A stretch of DNA of 64,000 nucleotides from Deltaproteobacteria bacterium (GTDB taxonomy: Bacteria > Desulfobacterota > Desulfuromonadia > Geobacterales > Pseudopelobacteraceae), in assembly GCA_021779135.1 (NCBI GenBank), contig JAJYBH010000001.1, forward strand, positions 1 to 64,000, in the 5' to 3' direction. Of the stretch, positions 1 through 8,285 are shown piece after piece. The translations under genes and the position numbers were made by a program. Each line of letters opens with the position of its first letter. Position 1 is the stretch's first letter. The notes below the pieces were generated by a model that saw only the letters and a program-made list of their open reading frames with translations, did no database searches and was not told the DNA's origin.

Positions 1-1
1 G

Positions 2-136
2 AAAATCACCCGCAAGGTGATCACCTATCGTCTCCTTTCCCTGATCTGCCCGACCGGGCAGGTCAGGCGGAAGCTGGCATCCTACCGGGACTACCGGCAG
101 GAACTTACGTCAACCTGCCGGCCGGAGTGGCAATAA
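2..136 (+). CDS. C-terminal fragment of an unidentified gene cut by the window edge
   Basis: Only the last 44 codons are present, read in frame from base 2 to a TAA at 134-136. The tail is basic and ends in PEWQ. Its stop overlaps the ATG of the next glycosyltransferase (TAATG), so the two are probably translated together in one polysaccharide operon. Too little is left to assign a family; a glycosyltransferase or other cell-envelope enzyme is likely from context only. Confidence 0.55.
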   Translation, partial: KITRKVITYRLLSLICPTGQVRRKLASYRDYRQELTSTCRPEWQ

Positions 137-957
137 TGTCTTCCGACCTGCAATCATCAGGGAGCGGCTTGAATATGTCCGTCGATATCGTCATCCCGGT
201 GCTCAATCACCTCCACTATACAAAACAGTGCCTGGAAACCCTCTTCGCCCATGCGGAAAGCCCGCTGCAGGTGATCGTGGTCAATAACGGCTCCAGCGAC
301 GGTACAGCGGAATACCTTGCCTCGCAGTCCGAGTTGACCGTCATCAGCAACGAGAACAACCGGGGCTGTGCCGCGGCCTGGAATCAGGGGGTACTGGCCG
401 GGGAATCACCCTGGGTCGTGATCCTGAACAATGATGTCCTGCTGCCGAAGGGGTGGCTTGAGGGGTTGCTGAGCTATGCCCGGGAGAGCGGCGCCGATAT
501 CGTCAGCCCTGCAATGCGTGGTGGCCCCTGTGATTACGATGTGGAGGCCTACGCGGCCGGCTATATGCAGGCCATGGCGGGCGTCTCCCGTAAAGGTGAG
601 GCCCACGGCGTCTGTTTCATGGTCAAGAGAAGCGTCTTTGAGAAGATTGGTTATTTTGACGAGAACTTCCGGATCGGACAATACGAGGACGCCGATTTTT
701 TCCGCAGGGCCAGGATGGGCGGCTGTGTCCTCGGCGTTACCGGACGCTCGTTCATCCACCACTTCGGGTCAGTGACCCAGAATACCCTCAAGGACGACAA
801 GGCGACCAGGCCGTACGAGGCTGAGAACAGGGCCTATTTCCGCAGAAAATGGCGCTTGAACTGGATAAAACGCTTCCTGCTGAGGCAGCAGATGAAAGTG
901 AAGTTCATCGCCTGGCGCCTGTCGGAAAAACTGTTCCACGGATATACCATCTACTAG
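136..957 (+). CDS. Family 2 glycosyltransferase (GT-A fold)
   Basis: A 273-residue inverting nucleotide-sugar glycosyltransferase, probably acting at the inner face of the membrane on a lipid-linked glycan. The N-terminal strand VDIVIP (16-21), the NNGSSDGT loop (50-57) and NND (98-100) at the metal/nucleotide-sugar position are the GT2 signature. The C-terminus is basic, as in membrane-associated members. The start is set by GGAG at 124-127, eight bases before the ATG at 136, which overlaps the preceding stop as TAATG. A later ATG at 175 would also keep the whole GT-A core. The sugar cannot be told from sequence; rhamnosyltransferase-like members look similar. Confidence 0.88.
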   Translation: MSSDLQSSGSGLNMSVDIVIPVLNHLHYTKQCLETLFAHAESPLQVIVVNNGSSDGTAEYLASQSELTVISNENNRGCAAAWNQGVLAGESPWVVILNNDVLLPKGWLEGLLSYARESGADIVSPAMRGGPCDYDVEAYAAGYMQAMAGVSRKGEAHGVCFMVKRSVFEKIGYFDENFRIGQYEDADFFRRARMGGCVLGVTGRSFIHHFGSVTQNTLKDDKATRPYEAENRAYFRRKWRLNWIKRFLLRQQMKVKFIAWRLSEKLFHGYTIY

Positions 958-977
958 GAGCGTGCGCTATCGAACGC

Positions 978-2063
978 TTGTCTGGCATTCATAAAAGGGA
1001 TCCCGCCTTTCTGATCATCGTGCTGCGCTATCTGGGGGACGTGCTGGTGACGACCCCTCTGGCGGTATCCCTCAAACGGGCCTTTCCCGAGGCTGCTGTC
1101 GATTACCTGGTATTCGAGGGTACGGAAGGCGTGCTGGCCCACAATCCCCTGATCAGGAACGTCATCACGGTCCCGCATAAAAAACACAACCTCGGAACCC
1201 TGGCGGCCCTTTTCAGAAAATATGACGTGGCCTTCGGGGCGTACCCCTCGGACAGAACGGCTATCGTAGCGGCATGTGCCGGCCGGCGCTCCGTCTGTCT
1301 GAGCTACCAGGGAAAAAATGACCGCTGGAAAAAGATCTTTCTGGATCACGATCTGCTCTGCGATGACCGGCGCCATGTGGTCAACAACATCCTCTCGCTG
1401 CTGGGACCCCTGAACATCCCGGCGGTGCCCCGGCTCTCGATGGGGCATGACGAGAGCGATCTGAACTTTGCCCGTCAGGTGGCGCCCGCCGGACCCTATA
1501 TCGTCGTTCACCCGTTCAGCAGGAACCGCTATAAGTATCTGCCGGCCGCGACATGGGCCGGTCTGGCGCGACTGATCCGGGAACGGACGGATTGCAGCGT
1601 GCTGGTCACCAGGACGCCGGCCGCCGAGGATCAGGCCTATCTGGAGCTCATCCTTTCCCTGGCAGACGGGGCGGCCACGACATTCAAGGAGCCCTGCAGC
1701 CTCAGTCAGCTGGCCGCTGTCATAGCCGGCGCGGCTGCCTATGCCGGCATCGATACGGCTGTCACCCATATCGCCACCGCCGTGGAAGCGCCGACCGTGG
1801 CCATCTTTGGCCCGACCCTGACCCGCTACTGGGCCCCCTGGCCCAACGGCTGCGGCGAGGCCTCCCCCTTTGCAGCCAACCAGGGAATTCAGCGGGTGGG
1901 GAACGTGACCGTGCTCCAGAGAGAGTGGCCGTGCGTCCCCTGCAATGGCGGAGACTGTGCCATCAGTACGCGTGGGGTCATGGAGTGCCTGGAACAGGTG
2001 ACGCCGGCGGAGATCTTCGGTGAATTGGAAAAGTTCCTCAAAAAAGCAGATAGTCATGGATAA
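978..2063 (+). CDS. Family 9 glycosyltransferase (heptosyltransferase-like)
   Basis: This resembles the ADP-heptose:LPS heptosyltransferases that extend the LPS inner core. The N-terminal strand with LRYLGDVLVTTPL and the C-terminal block GIDTAVTHIATAVEAPTVA followed by IFGPT are the family 9 hallmarks. A late Cys cluster (CVPCNGGDC) is also common in the family. The start is unclear. The open frame runs back to an ATG at 849, deep inside the previous gene. The first usual start after that gene is TTG at 978, while AGGAG at 956-960 sits eight bases before an ATC at 969. The end overlaps the next gene by eight bases. The function is well supported, the exact sugar is not. Confidence 0.85.
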   Translation: MSGIHKRDPAFLIIVLRYLGDVLVTTPLAVSLKRAFPEAAVDYLVFEGTEGVLAHNPLIRNVITVPHKKHNLGTLAALFRKYDVAFGAYPSDRTAIVAACAGRRSVCLSYQGKNDRWKKIFLDHDLLCDDRRHVVNNILSLLGPLNIPAVPRLSMGHDESDLNFARQVAPAGPYIVVHPFSRNRYKYLPAATWAGLARLIRERTDCSVLVTRTPAAEDQAYLELILSLADGAATTFKEPCSLSQLAAVIAGAAAYAGIDTAVTHIATAVEAPTVAIFGPTLTRYWAPWPNGCGEASPFAANQGIQRVGNVTVLQREWPCVPCNGGDCAISTRGVMECLEQVTPAEIFGELEKFLKKADSHG

Positions 2064-3663
2064 TTTCAATATCGCCTATCACTGCACCACCCGGCAGTGC
2101 GAAGCCGGCCTGGCCGACAAGATCGCCCTGCGCTGGATATCGTCCGCCTTCGAGCGCCAGGAGTACACATTCTCCGATCTGGACCGTCTTTCCAACCGCT
2201 TTGCCAATGTCCTGCGATCCCTTGGCCTTGCAGCCGGCCAGGTCATCTTCACCTTTCTCCCCAAAGCGCCCGAACAGTTCACGGCCTTCCTCGGCTCGCT
2301 GAAGGCCGAGTGCATCACCGGCACGCTCTTCTCCAACTTTGGCGATGACGCGCTGCTGGACCGCTTGGGGGCCTCGGGTGCGCGACTGGTGGTCACCCGC
2401 AGAAGCCTGTACCGCAAGATCGAGCGCATCCGGGATCGACTCCCCGAGCTGCGCGCCATAATCCTGACTGACGTGGTTGAGGACCTGTCCGCCGATGTCC
2501 TCAGCTGGGAGCGCCTGATGGAAGCGGCTTCGGAGGGGTTTGCCACCCCCGTTACCCCCCCGGATACCCCCTCGGTCCTGCACTACACGTCCGGTTCCAC
2601 CGGAAAGCCGAAGGGTGTCCTGCATTGCCACCGAAGCATCCTGCAGCAATCGCAGACCGCCCGCGAAGTCCTGGGACTTCAAGCAAACGATCTCTTCTGG
2701 TGCACCGCCGATCAGGGCTGGGTCACCGGCACCTCCTACGGCATCATTGGCCCCTGGAGCCTGGGAGTAACACAGTTGCACTTCGGTGGCGGCTACAGCG
2801 CCCGGCACTGGTTCGAACTGCTGCAGAACGAGCGGGTCACCGTCTGGTACACGGCCCCCACCGCCCTGCGCATGCTGATGCGCGAAGAGCAGGCCGGCTA
2901 TCGGGAGTATGACCTGACCCGCCTGCGCAGCATTTTCAGCGTGGGCGAGCCGCTCAACCCGGAGGTTATCGCCTGGGGACGCAACACACTGCAAAAGGAG
3001 ATCTACGACACCTGGTTCCAGACCGAGACCGGCGCCATCATGATCGCCAACCGCCCCGGCATCCCCCTGCGACCCGGCTCGATGGGTACCCCTCTTCCCG
3101 GCATCGAGCCAGGTATTCTGGCTGATGACGGCACCCCCCTGCAGGATGGCGAACAGGGCAATCTCTGCGTCAGGGCCGGCTGGGATTCCATGTTCATTGC
3201 CTATCTCAACAACGACTCGGCCTACGCCAGCAAGTTCAGGGACGGCTGGTACCATACCGGCGACATGGCCTGGCGCGATAACGAAGGCTACTACTGGTTC
3301 CTGGGACGCAGCGACGACGTCATCAATACCTCCGGGCACCTGGTAAGCCCCTTCGAGGTGGAGAGCGCCCTGCTGGAGTTGCCGGAGGTGGCCGAATCCG
3401 GCGTGATCGGCGCCCCGGACGACCTGCTCTTCGAGAAGGTTGTGGCTTTCGTGCATTTCCACTCCGGCACTGAGTTCACCCCAGAGCTGGAGTTGAAGAT
3501 CCGTCTGCACATCGCCAACCGCCTTTCCTCGGTAGCCATCCCCCAGGAGGTGGTTCCGCTGGAGGCCGTACCCAAGAACAAGAGCGGCAAGATCATGCGG
3601 CGCGTCCTCAAGGCGCGCTATCTCGGACAGGACGCCGGAGACATCTCTACACTGGAGGAATAA
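2056..3663 (+). CDS. Acyl-AMP ligase (acetyl/acyl-CoA synthetase family), likely loads the adjacent ACP
   Basis: A 535-residue ANL-superfamily adenylating enzyme that should activate a carboxylic acid with ATP. The phosphate-binding loop YTSGSTGKPKGV is at 177-188, followed by a hinge region with GDMAWRDNEGYYWFLGRSDD, and the catalytic lysine lies in KNKSGKIMRR (K512). The closest feel is of acetyl- or benzoate-CoA ligases rather than DltA. It overlaps the upstream glycosyltransferase and is followed six bases later by a free-standing acyl carrier protein, then MBOAT and SGNH genes, so the natural acceptor is probably that carrier protein instead of CoA. The ATG at 2056 is chosen because an earlier in-frame start lies deep in the upstream gene. 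The acid is unknown. Confidence 0.85.
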   Translation: MDNFNIAYHCTTRQCEAGLADKIALRWISSAFERQEYTFSDLDRLSNRFANVLRSLGLAAGQVIFTFLPKAPEQFTAFLGSLKAECITGTLFSNFGDDALLDRLGASGARLVVTRRSLYRKIERIRDRLPELRAIILTDVVEDLSADVLSWERLMEAASEGFATPVTPPDTPSVLHYTSGSTGKPKGVLHCHRSILQQSQTAREVLGLQANDLFWCTADQGWVTGTSYGIIGPWSLGVTQLHFGGGYSARHWFELLQNERVTVWYTAPTALRMLMREEQAGYREYDLTRLRSIFSVGEPLNPEVIAWGRNTLQKEIYDTWFQTETGAIMIANRPGIPLRPGSMGTPLPGIEPGILADDGTPLQDGEQGNLCVRAGWDSMFIAYLNNDSAYASKFRDGWYHTGDMAWRDNEGYYWFLGRSDDVINTSGHLVSPFEVESALLELPEVAESGVIGAPDDLLFEKVVAFVHFHSGTEFTPELELKIRLHIANRLSSVAIPQEVVPLEAVPKNKSGKIMRRVLKARYLGQDAGDISTLEE

Positions 3664-3668
3664 AGGCC

Positions 3669-3911
3669 ATGATATCACTTGAAGAGCTCACCCCGGTTTT
3701 CAGACAGGTATTTGACGACAACAGCATCGAAATAACCAGAAATTCGACCGCCGACGACATCGACGACTGGGACTCGCTGACCCACATGAACCTGGTCATC
3801 GCCGTTGAATTGCGCTTCAAGGTCAAATTTGCCCTGGGCGAGCTGCAGAGCCTCAAGAACGTGGGCGACATGCTGGACCTGATCAACAAGAAGATCGCGA
3901 AGCAGGCTTAG
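3669..3911 (+). CDS. Stand-alone acyl carrier protein
   Basis: An 80-residue acidic four-helix carrier protein. Ser36 in the WDSL motif is the expected 4'-phosphopantetheine attachment site, and the helix II sequence after it (THMNLVIAVE) fits the family. It lies between an acyl-AMP ligase and an MBOAT gene, the same order as dltA-dltC with dltB nearby, so it probably carries the activated acyl group to the membrane. It is not next to fatty-acid synthesis genes, so it is unlikely to be the housekeeping AcpP. Confidence 0.9.
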   Translation: MISLEELTPVFRQVFDDNSIEITRNSTADDIDDWDSLTHMNLVIAVELRFKVKFALGELQSLKNVGDMLDLINKKIAKQA

Positions 3912-3918
3912 ATAACGG

Positions 3919-5388
3919 ATGCTCTTCAATTCCTTCGAGTTCATTCTGCTCTTTCTGCCGCTGACTCTGCTGGTGTACTTTGTGCTGCTGCGAAAACGCC
4001 TGACCATTGCGGCCAAATCCTGGCTGTTGTTCGCCTCGCTCTTTTTCTACAGTTGGTGGGACGCCAGGTACCTGCCGCTGATCCTGGGTTCGATCCTCTT
4101 CAACTACACCATCGGCGGCCTTCTGGCGGAGTACGACGGCAACGACAGGCAGCGGGTCTCGAAAAAGGCCATCTTCATCACCGGAATAGTCGCCAACATC
4201 GCGCTGCTCTGCTGGTTCAAGTACATGGATTTTTTCATCGGCAGCGCCAACGGACTCCTGGGTACCCAGCTGCCGCTATTGAAGATCGTGCTGCCCTTGG
4301 GGATCAGCTTCTTCACCATCACCCAGATCGCTTTTCTGGTGGACGCCTACGAGGGGCTGGTGGAGGAGCGCAACCTGCTCAACTACGCCCTGTTCGTGAG
4401 CTTTTTCCCGCACCTGCTGGCCGGCCCCATCCTGCACCACAAGGAGATGATGCCCCAGTTCGATCGGCTCAGAAACAAGGTCCTCAACTGGAAAAACCTC
4501 TACCTGGGTCTGATGCTGTTCTTCCTGGGGCTCTTCAAAAAAGTTGTCCTGGCTGATACCTTTTCGGTGTGGGCTTCGGCGGGGTTTGATGCCACTCAGC
4601 CCATGAGCCTCGTTCCCGCCTGGCTGGCCAGCCTTTCCTATACCTTTCAGCTCTACTTCGATTTCAGCGGTTACAGCGACATGGCCGTAGGTGTCGGCTG
4701 GATGTTCAACATTGCCCTGCCGGTCAACTTCAACAGCCCTTACAAGGCCACCGGCATGATCGATTTCTGGAAGCGCTGGCACATCACCCTGACCAACTTC
4801 GTCACCACCTATCTCTACACCCCCATCCTGCGGGCCTTTGGCCGGATCACCTTCATCCGTTCCCTGGTGGCGATCTTCCTGGCCATGTTGATCTCCGGTT
4901 TCTGGCACGGCGCCGGCTGGACATTCATCATCTGGGGAGGGATGCACGGCCTGGGGCTGGTGGTGAATCACATCTGGAAGAAGCGAAAGCTGCCCATGCC
5001 CCCGTTGCTGGGGGGGCTGATCACCTTCAACTTTGTCAACATATCTTTCGTATTCTTCCGTTCAAAGTCGCTGGTAGGGGCGCTGTCCATCCTGAAGGGG
5101 ATGGCGGGGTTGAATGGGGTCATGCTGCACAGATCCCTGGCTAAAGTAAAACTGCTTTCTTCCCTGGGGATTACGTTCGGCGGATGGCTGGATGCGATAA
5201 AAGGAAAAGACGAAACCTGGATCATGGTTATCGTGGCCCTCCTGATAGCCGTCTTCTGGAAAAATTCCATGGAAATCGTTGCCCGTGTGCGCCCCGTCTG
5301 GAGCTGGTTCGCACTGCTGCTCGTCATCGCCTTCTGGTCGCTCCTGGATATGGGCAAGGTGAGCGAGTTCCTCTACTTCCAGTTTTAG
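3919..5388 (+). CDS. MBOAT-family membrane O-acyltransferase (DltB/AlgI type)
   Basis: A 489-residue polytopic inner-membrane protein. The MBOAT core is clear: LYFDFSGYSDMA, FWKRWHITL (His288), SGFWHGAGW (His330) and GMHGLGL (His343); His330 and His343 fit the invariant positions. The C-terminus ends in FLYFQF, typical of the DltB/AlgI branch. Known relatives pass an acyl group from a carrier protein or CoA across the membrane to a periplasmic or extracellular glycan acceptor. The gene starts seven bases after the acyl carrier protein and is followed at once by an SGNH-like gene, which supports a joint role in O-acylation of a surface polymer. Confidence 0.92.
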   Translation: MLFNSFEFILLFLPLTLLVYFVLLRKRLTIAAKSWLLFASLFFYSWWDARYLPLILGSILFNYTIGGLLAEYDGNDRQRVSKKAIFITGIVANIALLCWFKYMDFFIGSANGLLGTQLPLLKIVLPLGISFFTITQIAFLVDAYEGLVEERNLLNYALFVSFFPHLLAGPILHHKEMMPQFDRLRNKVLNWKNLYLGLMLFFLGLFKKVVLADTFSVWASAGFDATQPMSLVPAWLASLSYTFQLYFDFSGYSDMAVGVGWMFNIALPVNFNSPYKATGMIDFWKRWHITLTNFVTTYLYTPILRAFGRITFIRSLVAIFLAMLISGFWHGAGWTFIIWGGMHGLGLVVNHIWKKRKLPMPPLLGGLITFNFVNISFVFFRSKSLVGALSILKGMAGLNGVMLHRSLAKVKLLSSLGITFGGWLDAIKGKDETWIMVIVALLIAVFWKNSMEIVARVRPVWSWFALLLVIAFWSLLDMGKVSEFLYFQF

Positions 5389-5389
5389 G

Positions 5390-6439
5390 ATGGCTCTCAT
5401 GCGCTATCGACGTCTCGTACTTACCTTTATTGCTGCCTTGGCACTCTTTGCGGGTGGAAATTATCTTGTCTGGAAATGTTGGACCGAGGCACTTCTCTCG
5501 GACAGACAGTATCAGGGAGGGGATCTTGCCCGGATGGGGTACATCGATACTTCGAAGCAATACCGGAAAAACAGCGTCGATCTGCCGCGCCGGCATGTCG
5601 AACTGACTGACTATACGGGAGGAACGTTCGACGTAATAACCATAGGCGACTCATTCTCGAACGGCGGTGCCGGCGGGAGAAACAGGTTCTATCAGGATTA
5701 TATCGCTTCGATAAACGGTATGAATGTACTCAATATCCCGCCCTTCAAGGACCTTGATATGCTGAGTACCATATCGACTATGCTCAATAGCGGATTTTTC
5801 GATTCTCTGCACCCCCGCTACGTGCTGGTGAGCTGTCATGAATGGAGCTTTATACCCGCCTTGGCCTCACCGCTGGACTTTTCAACCTCGATGAAGCCCG
5901 AAGATTTTAAACGCCTGAAACCGATGGACTATAACGTACCGCACCCTGTAGTCAATTTCATCAACACCGGTAACGCCAAGTTTGTGCTCAACAAGTTGCT
6001 GTACCAATTTTCCGACCACGCCTACTTCAGTCGCGTCTACAAGCGCAAACTGAAGAAGCCCATGTTTACCGCACCAGATGACGAAAGCCTGCTTTTCCTG
6101 CGCACAAAAACCATTTCGGATCACAAGGCACTACAGTCACTGAACGATAACCTCAACAACCTGGCCGACCGACTTTCCACAAAGGGAATTACCCTGGTGT
6201 TCATGCCTTGCGTGGACAAGTTCACTATGTACAGCGAGTTCCTTGTCGACAATCCGTATCCGGTCAGCACGTTTTTTGAAGACTTGAATAAACTTCCGAA
6301 ACGCTACCGGATTATAAACACGAAAAATATACTTTTGGACCCTATCAGAAGAGGTGAAAAGGACATATTCTATGCAGATGACACACATTGGAGCTGGAAG
6401 GCCTCAGAAGCAATATTCAACTATTATCAGTTCAACTAA
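5390..6439 (+). CDS. Membrane-anchored SGNH/AlgX-like protein, probable O-acyl transfer partner of the MBOAT
   Basis: A 349-residue protein with one N-terminal membrane segment (about 9-29) and a periplasmic domain. It carries a GDS motif (Gly86-Asp87-Ser88) and a C-terminal DTHW (Asp331, His333), the pattern expected of the Ser-His-Asp triad of SGNH-fold acetyltransferases such as AlgJ, AlgX and DltD. One base separates it from the MBOAT stop, so co-translation is likely. ATGs at 5390 and 5399 are both possible starts. A role in the final periplasmic transfer to the glycan is inferred from context; an esterase role cannot be excluded. Confidence 0.8.
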   Translation: MALMRYRRLVLTFIAALALFAGGNYLVWKCWTEALLSDRQYQGGDLARMGYIDTSKQYRKNSVDLPRRHVELTDYTGGTFDVITIGDSFSNGGAGGRNRFYQDYIASINGMNVLNIPPFKDLDMLSTISTMLNSGFFDSLHPRYVLVSCHEWSFIPALASPLDFSTSMKPEDFKRLKPMDYNVPHPVVNFINTGNAKFVLNKLLYQFSDHAYFSRVYKRKLKKPMFTAPDDESLLFLRTKTISDHKALQSLNDNLNNLADRLSTKGITLVFMPCVDKFTMYSEFLVDNPYPVSTFFEDLNKLPKRYRIINTKNILLDPIRRGEKDIFYADDTHWSWKASEAIFNYYQFN

Positions 6440-6520
6440 GCATGAATATGCCCATGAATGCTATTCAGGATCGCACTTTTTCAATATTATCCAATTCCAA
6501 GGATCAAATGGTGCAACCAC

Positions 6521-7291
6521 ATGAAACTCCTTGACTGGTTCCTGGACAAAGTTATAACGGGACATTTTGTTTGTCCCGTGTGTCAACAGGTTGTCCGCAA
6601 ATTTCGTCCTATACCTTCATATTACCTGAAAAACCTGACTAAATATGGTGGTTCTACTGATTTCTCCCGGTACGAAACGCTTAATTACAAGGAATACTCG
6701 TGCCCTGATTGTGGTGCGTCCGACCGGGACCGTTTATATGCGTTGTATCTTAAACTCAAATTTCAGGACTCATCGGCTCAGGAACAGTTCACTTTTATCG
6801 ATTTTGCTCCATCGGGATCTTTGGCCCGTATTATCAGACCCATTAAAGGAATCATCTATAGATCCGCCGACATCTCAATGGATGGTGTCGATGATCAAGT
6901 AGACCTAATGGATCTTCATATTTACCCCGACCGATTTTGTGATTTCTTCATCTGTTCCCACGTATTGGAGCATGTCCCTGATGATCATTTGGCGTTGAAG
7001 GAGTTATACAGAATACTGAAACCTGGGGGAGAGGGGATTTTGATGGTTCCCCTTGTTCTCTCTGATGTTGATATCGATGAAGATCCTGAAGAAACCAGAG
7101 AGGCCGAAAGATGGCGACGCTTCGGGCAGGGTGATCATATACGGCTATACTCAAAAAAAGGTTATTTGAATCGTTTGCACGAATCAGGCTTTCAAGTTAA
7201 GGAGTTGGGAGTAGATTTTTTTGGATCTGATCAGTTTGACACTGCGGCAATAACAAAACAGAGCATGCTGTATGTCGTCACAAAGAATTAA
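6521..7291 (+). CDS. Class I SAM-dependent methyltransferase with N-terminal zinc ribbon
   Basis: A 256-residue protein. Residues 18-21 (CPVC) and 61-64 (CPDC) form a probable Cys4 zinc ribbon. It is followed by a Methyltransf_11-like domain with CSHVLEHVPDDHLALKE and a following RILKPGG segment, the classic post-motif regions; motif I is degenerate (FIDFAPSGSLA). An upstream in-frame ATG at 6458 exists, but the one at 6521 begins the plausible domain and is preceded only by a weak ribosome site. Probably modifies a sugar or lipid-linked intermediate in this locus. The gene is AT-richer than its upstream neighbours. Confidence 0.75.
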   Translation: MKLLDWFLDKVITGHFVCPVCQQVVRKFRPIPSYYLKNLTKYGGSTDFSRYETLNYKEYSCPDCGASDRDRLYALYLKLKFQDSSAQEQFTFIDFAPSGSLARIIRPIKGIIYRSADISMDGVDDQVDLMDLHIYPDRFCDFFICSHVLEHVPDDHLALKELYRILKPGGEGILMVPLVLSDVDIDEDPEETREAERWRRFGQGDHIRLYSKKGYLNRLHESGFQVKELGVDFFGSDQFDTAAITKQSMLYVVTKN

Positions 7292-7363
7292 TTCCGGGAT
7301 TATCGGTTCTGGACGAATTCATCTTTCATACGTTCTTTTACGAAGTATTGCGAGAGGAGTGCT

Positions 7364-8191
7364 ATGATTAACAACCTGCAAATATTTGGTAAAAATTTAA
7401 GCACTTTCTTCAAAAGCTATAAACTGATCAATGGCCTCAGGAATGAAATTGACACCTTGAAAGCCAAACTTGATGTTCCCAAGGATTTGTATGATCGATT
7501 CTATGCAGAGCGGAACAGCGCTAGCTATTCAAGCGTATTTACCAAGGATGAACCGCTTGTCACCGTCTGTATCGCCACGTACAACCGCGGCCGGCTGCTG
7601 GTAGAACGCTCCATTGCATCCGTCCTGGGACAGACCTACAAAAATATCGAGCTGATTGTCATCGGTGACTGCTGCAGCGATGACACCGCTCAACTGGTGG
7701 GCGCAATTGATGATTCGCGGCTCCGCTTTTACAACCTTCCGGAACGGGGAAACTATCCCCAAAATCCTCTTCACAGCTGGTACGTTGCGGGCACCTCTCC
7801 AGTTAATTATGCCTTGAAGCTGGCGCAAGGTGATTTCATCACTCACCTAGACGACGATGATGAATTTGTCGTTGACCGGATTGAAAAGCTCGTATCCTTC
7901 ATACAGCGTGAACAGGCTGATCTGGTGTGGCATCCGTTCTGGTATGAACGTAATAACGGCAAATGGGCCCTGAAAAAGTCCCAGGAATTTGCTGGTGGAC
8001 AACTCACCACCTCATCGATTTTCTACCATCGCTGGTTCGCCTCAATCCCATGGGATGTTGAAGCCTACCGCTACCAAGAACCGGGAGACTGGAACAGATT
8101 GCGCAAATTCAAATATCTCGGGGCCAACATGACGCGTTTTCCCGAACCGCTGTTGAAGCATTATCTTGAACGGAATCAGAGAGGCAGGTAA
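7364..8191 (+). CDS. Family 2 glycosyltransferase
   Basis: A 275-residue GT-A enzyme with a short N-terminal helical extension (1-60), then VTVCIATYNRGRLL, the GDCCSDDTAQ loop and an acidic HLDDDDE at the metal-binding position. GAGGAG a few bases before the ATG fixes the start. Probably adds one sugar to the O-antigen or capsule repeat. The domain is complete, although the protein is shorter than many GT2 members and lacks a C-terminal membrane region. Confidence 0.85.
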   Translation: MINNLQIFGKNLSTFFKSYKLINGLRNEIDTLKAKLDVPKDLYDRFYAERNSASYSSVFTKDEPLVTVCIATYNRGRLLVERSIASVLGQTYKNIELIVIGDCCSDDTAQLVGAIDDSRLRFYNLPERGNYPQNPLHSWYVAGTSPVNYALKLAQGDFITHLDDDDEFVVDRIEKLVSFIQREQADLVWHPFWYERNNGKWALKKSQEFAGGQLTTSSIFYHRWFASIPWDVEAYRYQEPGDWNRLRKFKYLGANMTRFPEPLLKHYLERNQRGR

Positions 8192-8285
8192 AAGCCAACG
8201 AAAGTTTTCTGAGATACTGCCATAATACCAACAATGGATGGCTCAAAATGTTTTGGGCTTGTTCCTCTAAATGGAGGGTGTAGTT

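Noticed and set aside
954-2069. 371-codon minus-strand frame opposite the first family 9 glycosyltransferase
   Set aside because: Antisense shadow without ribosome site or domain.
2038-3678. Long open frame on the minus strand opposite the acyl-AMP ligase
   Set aside because: A GC-rich antisense shadow: the plus-strand frame has all family motifs, and the minus-strand translation has no recognisable domain.
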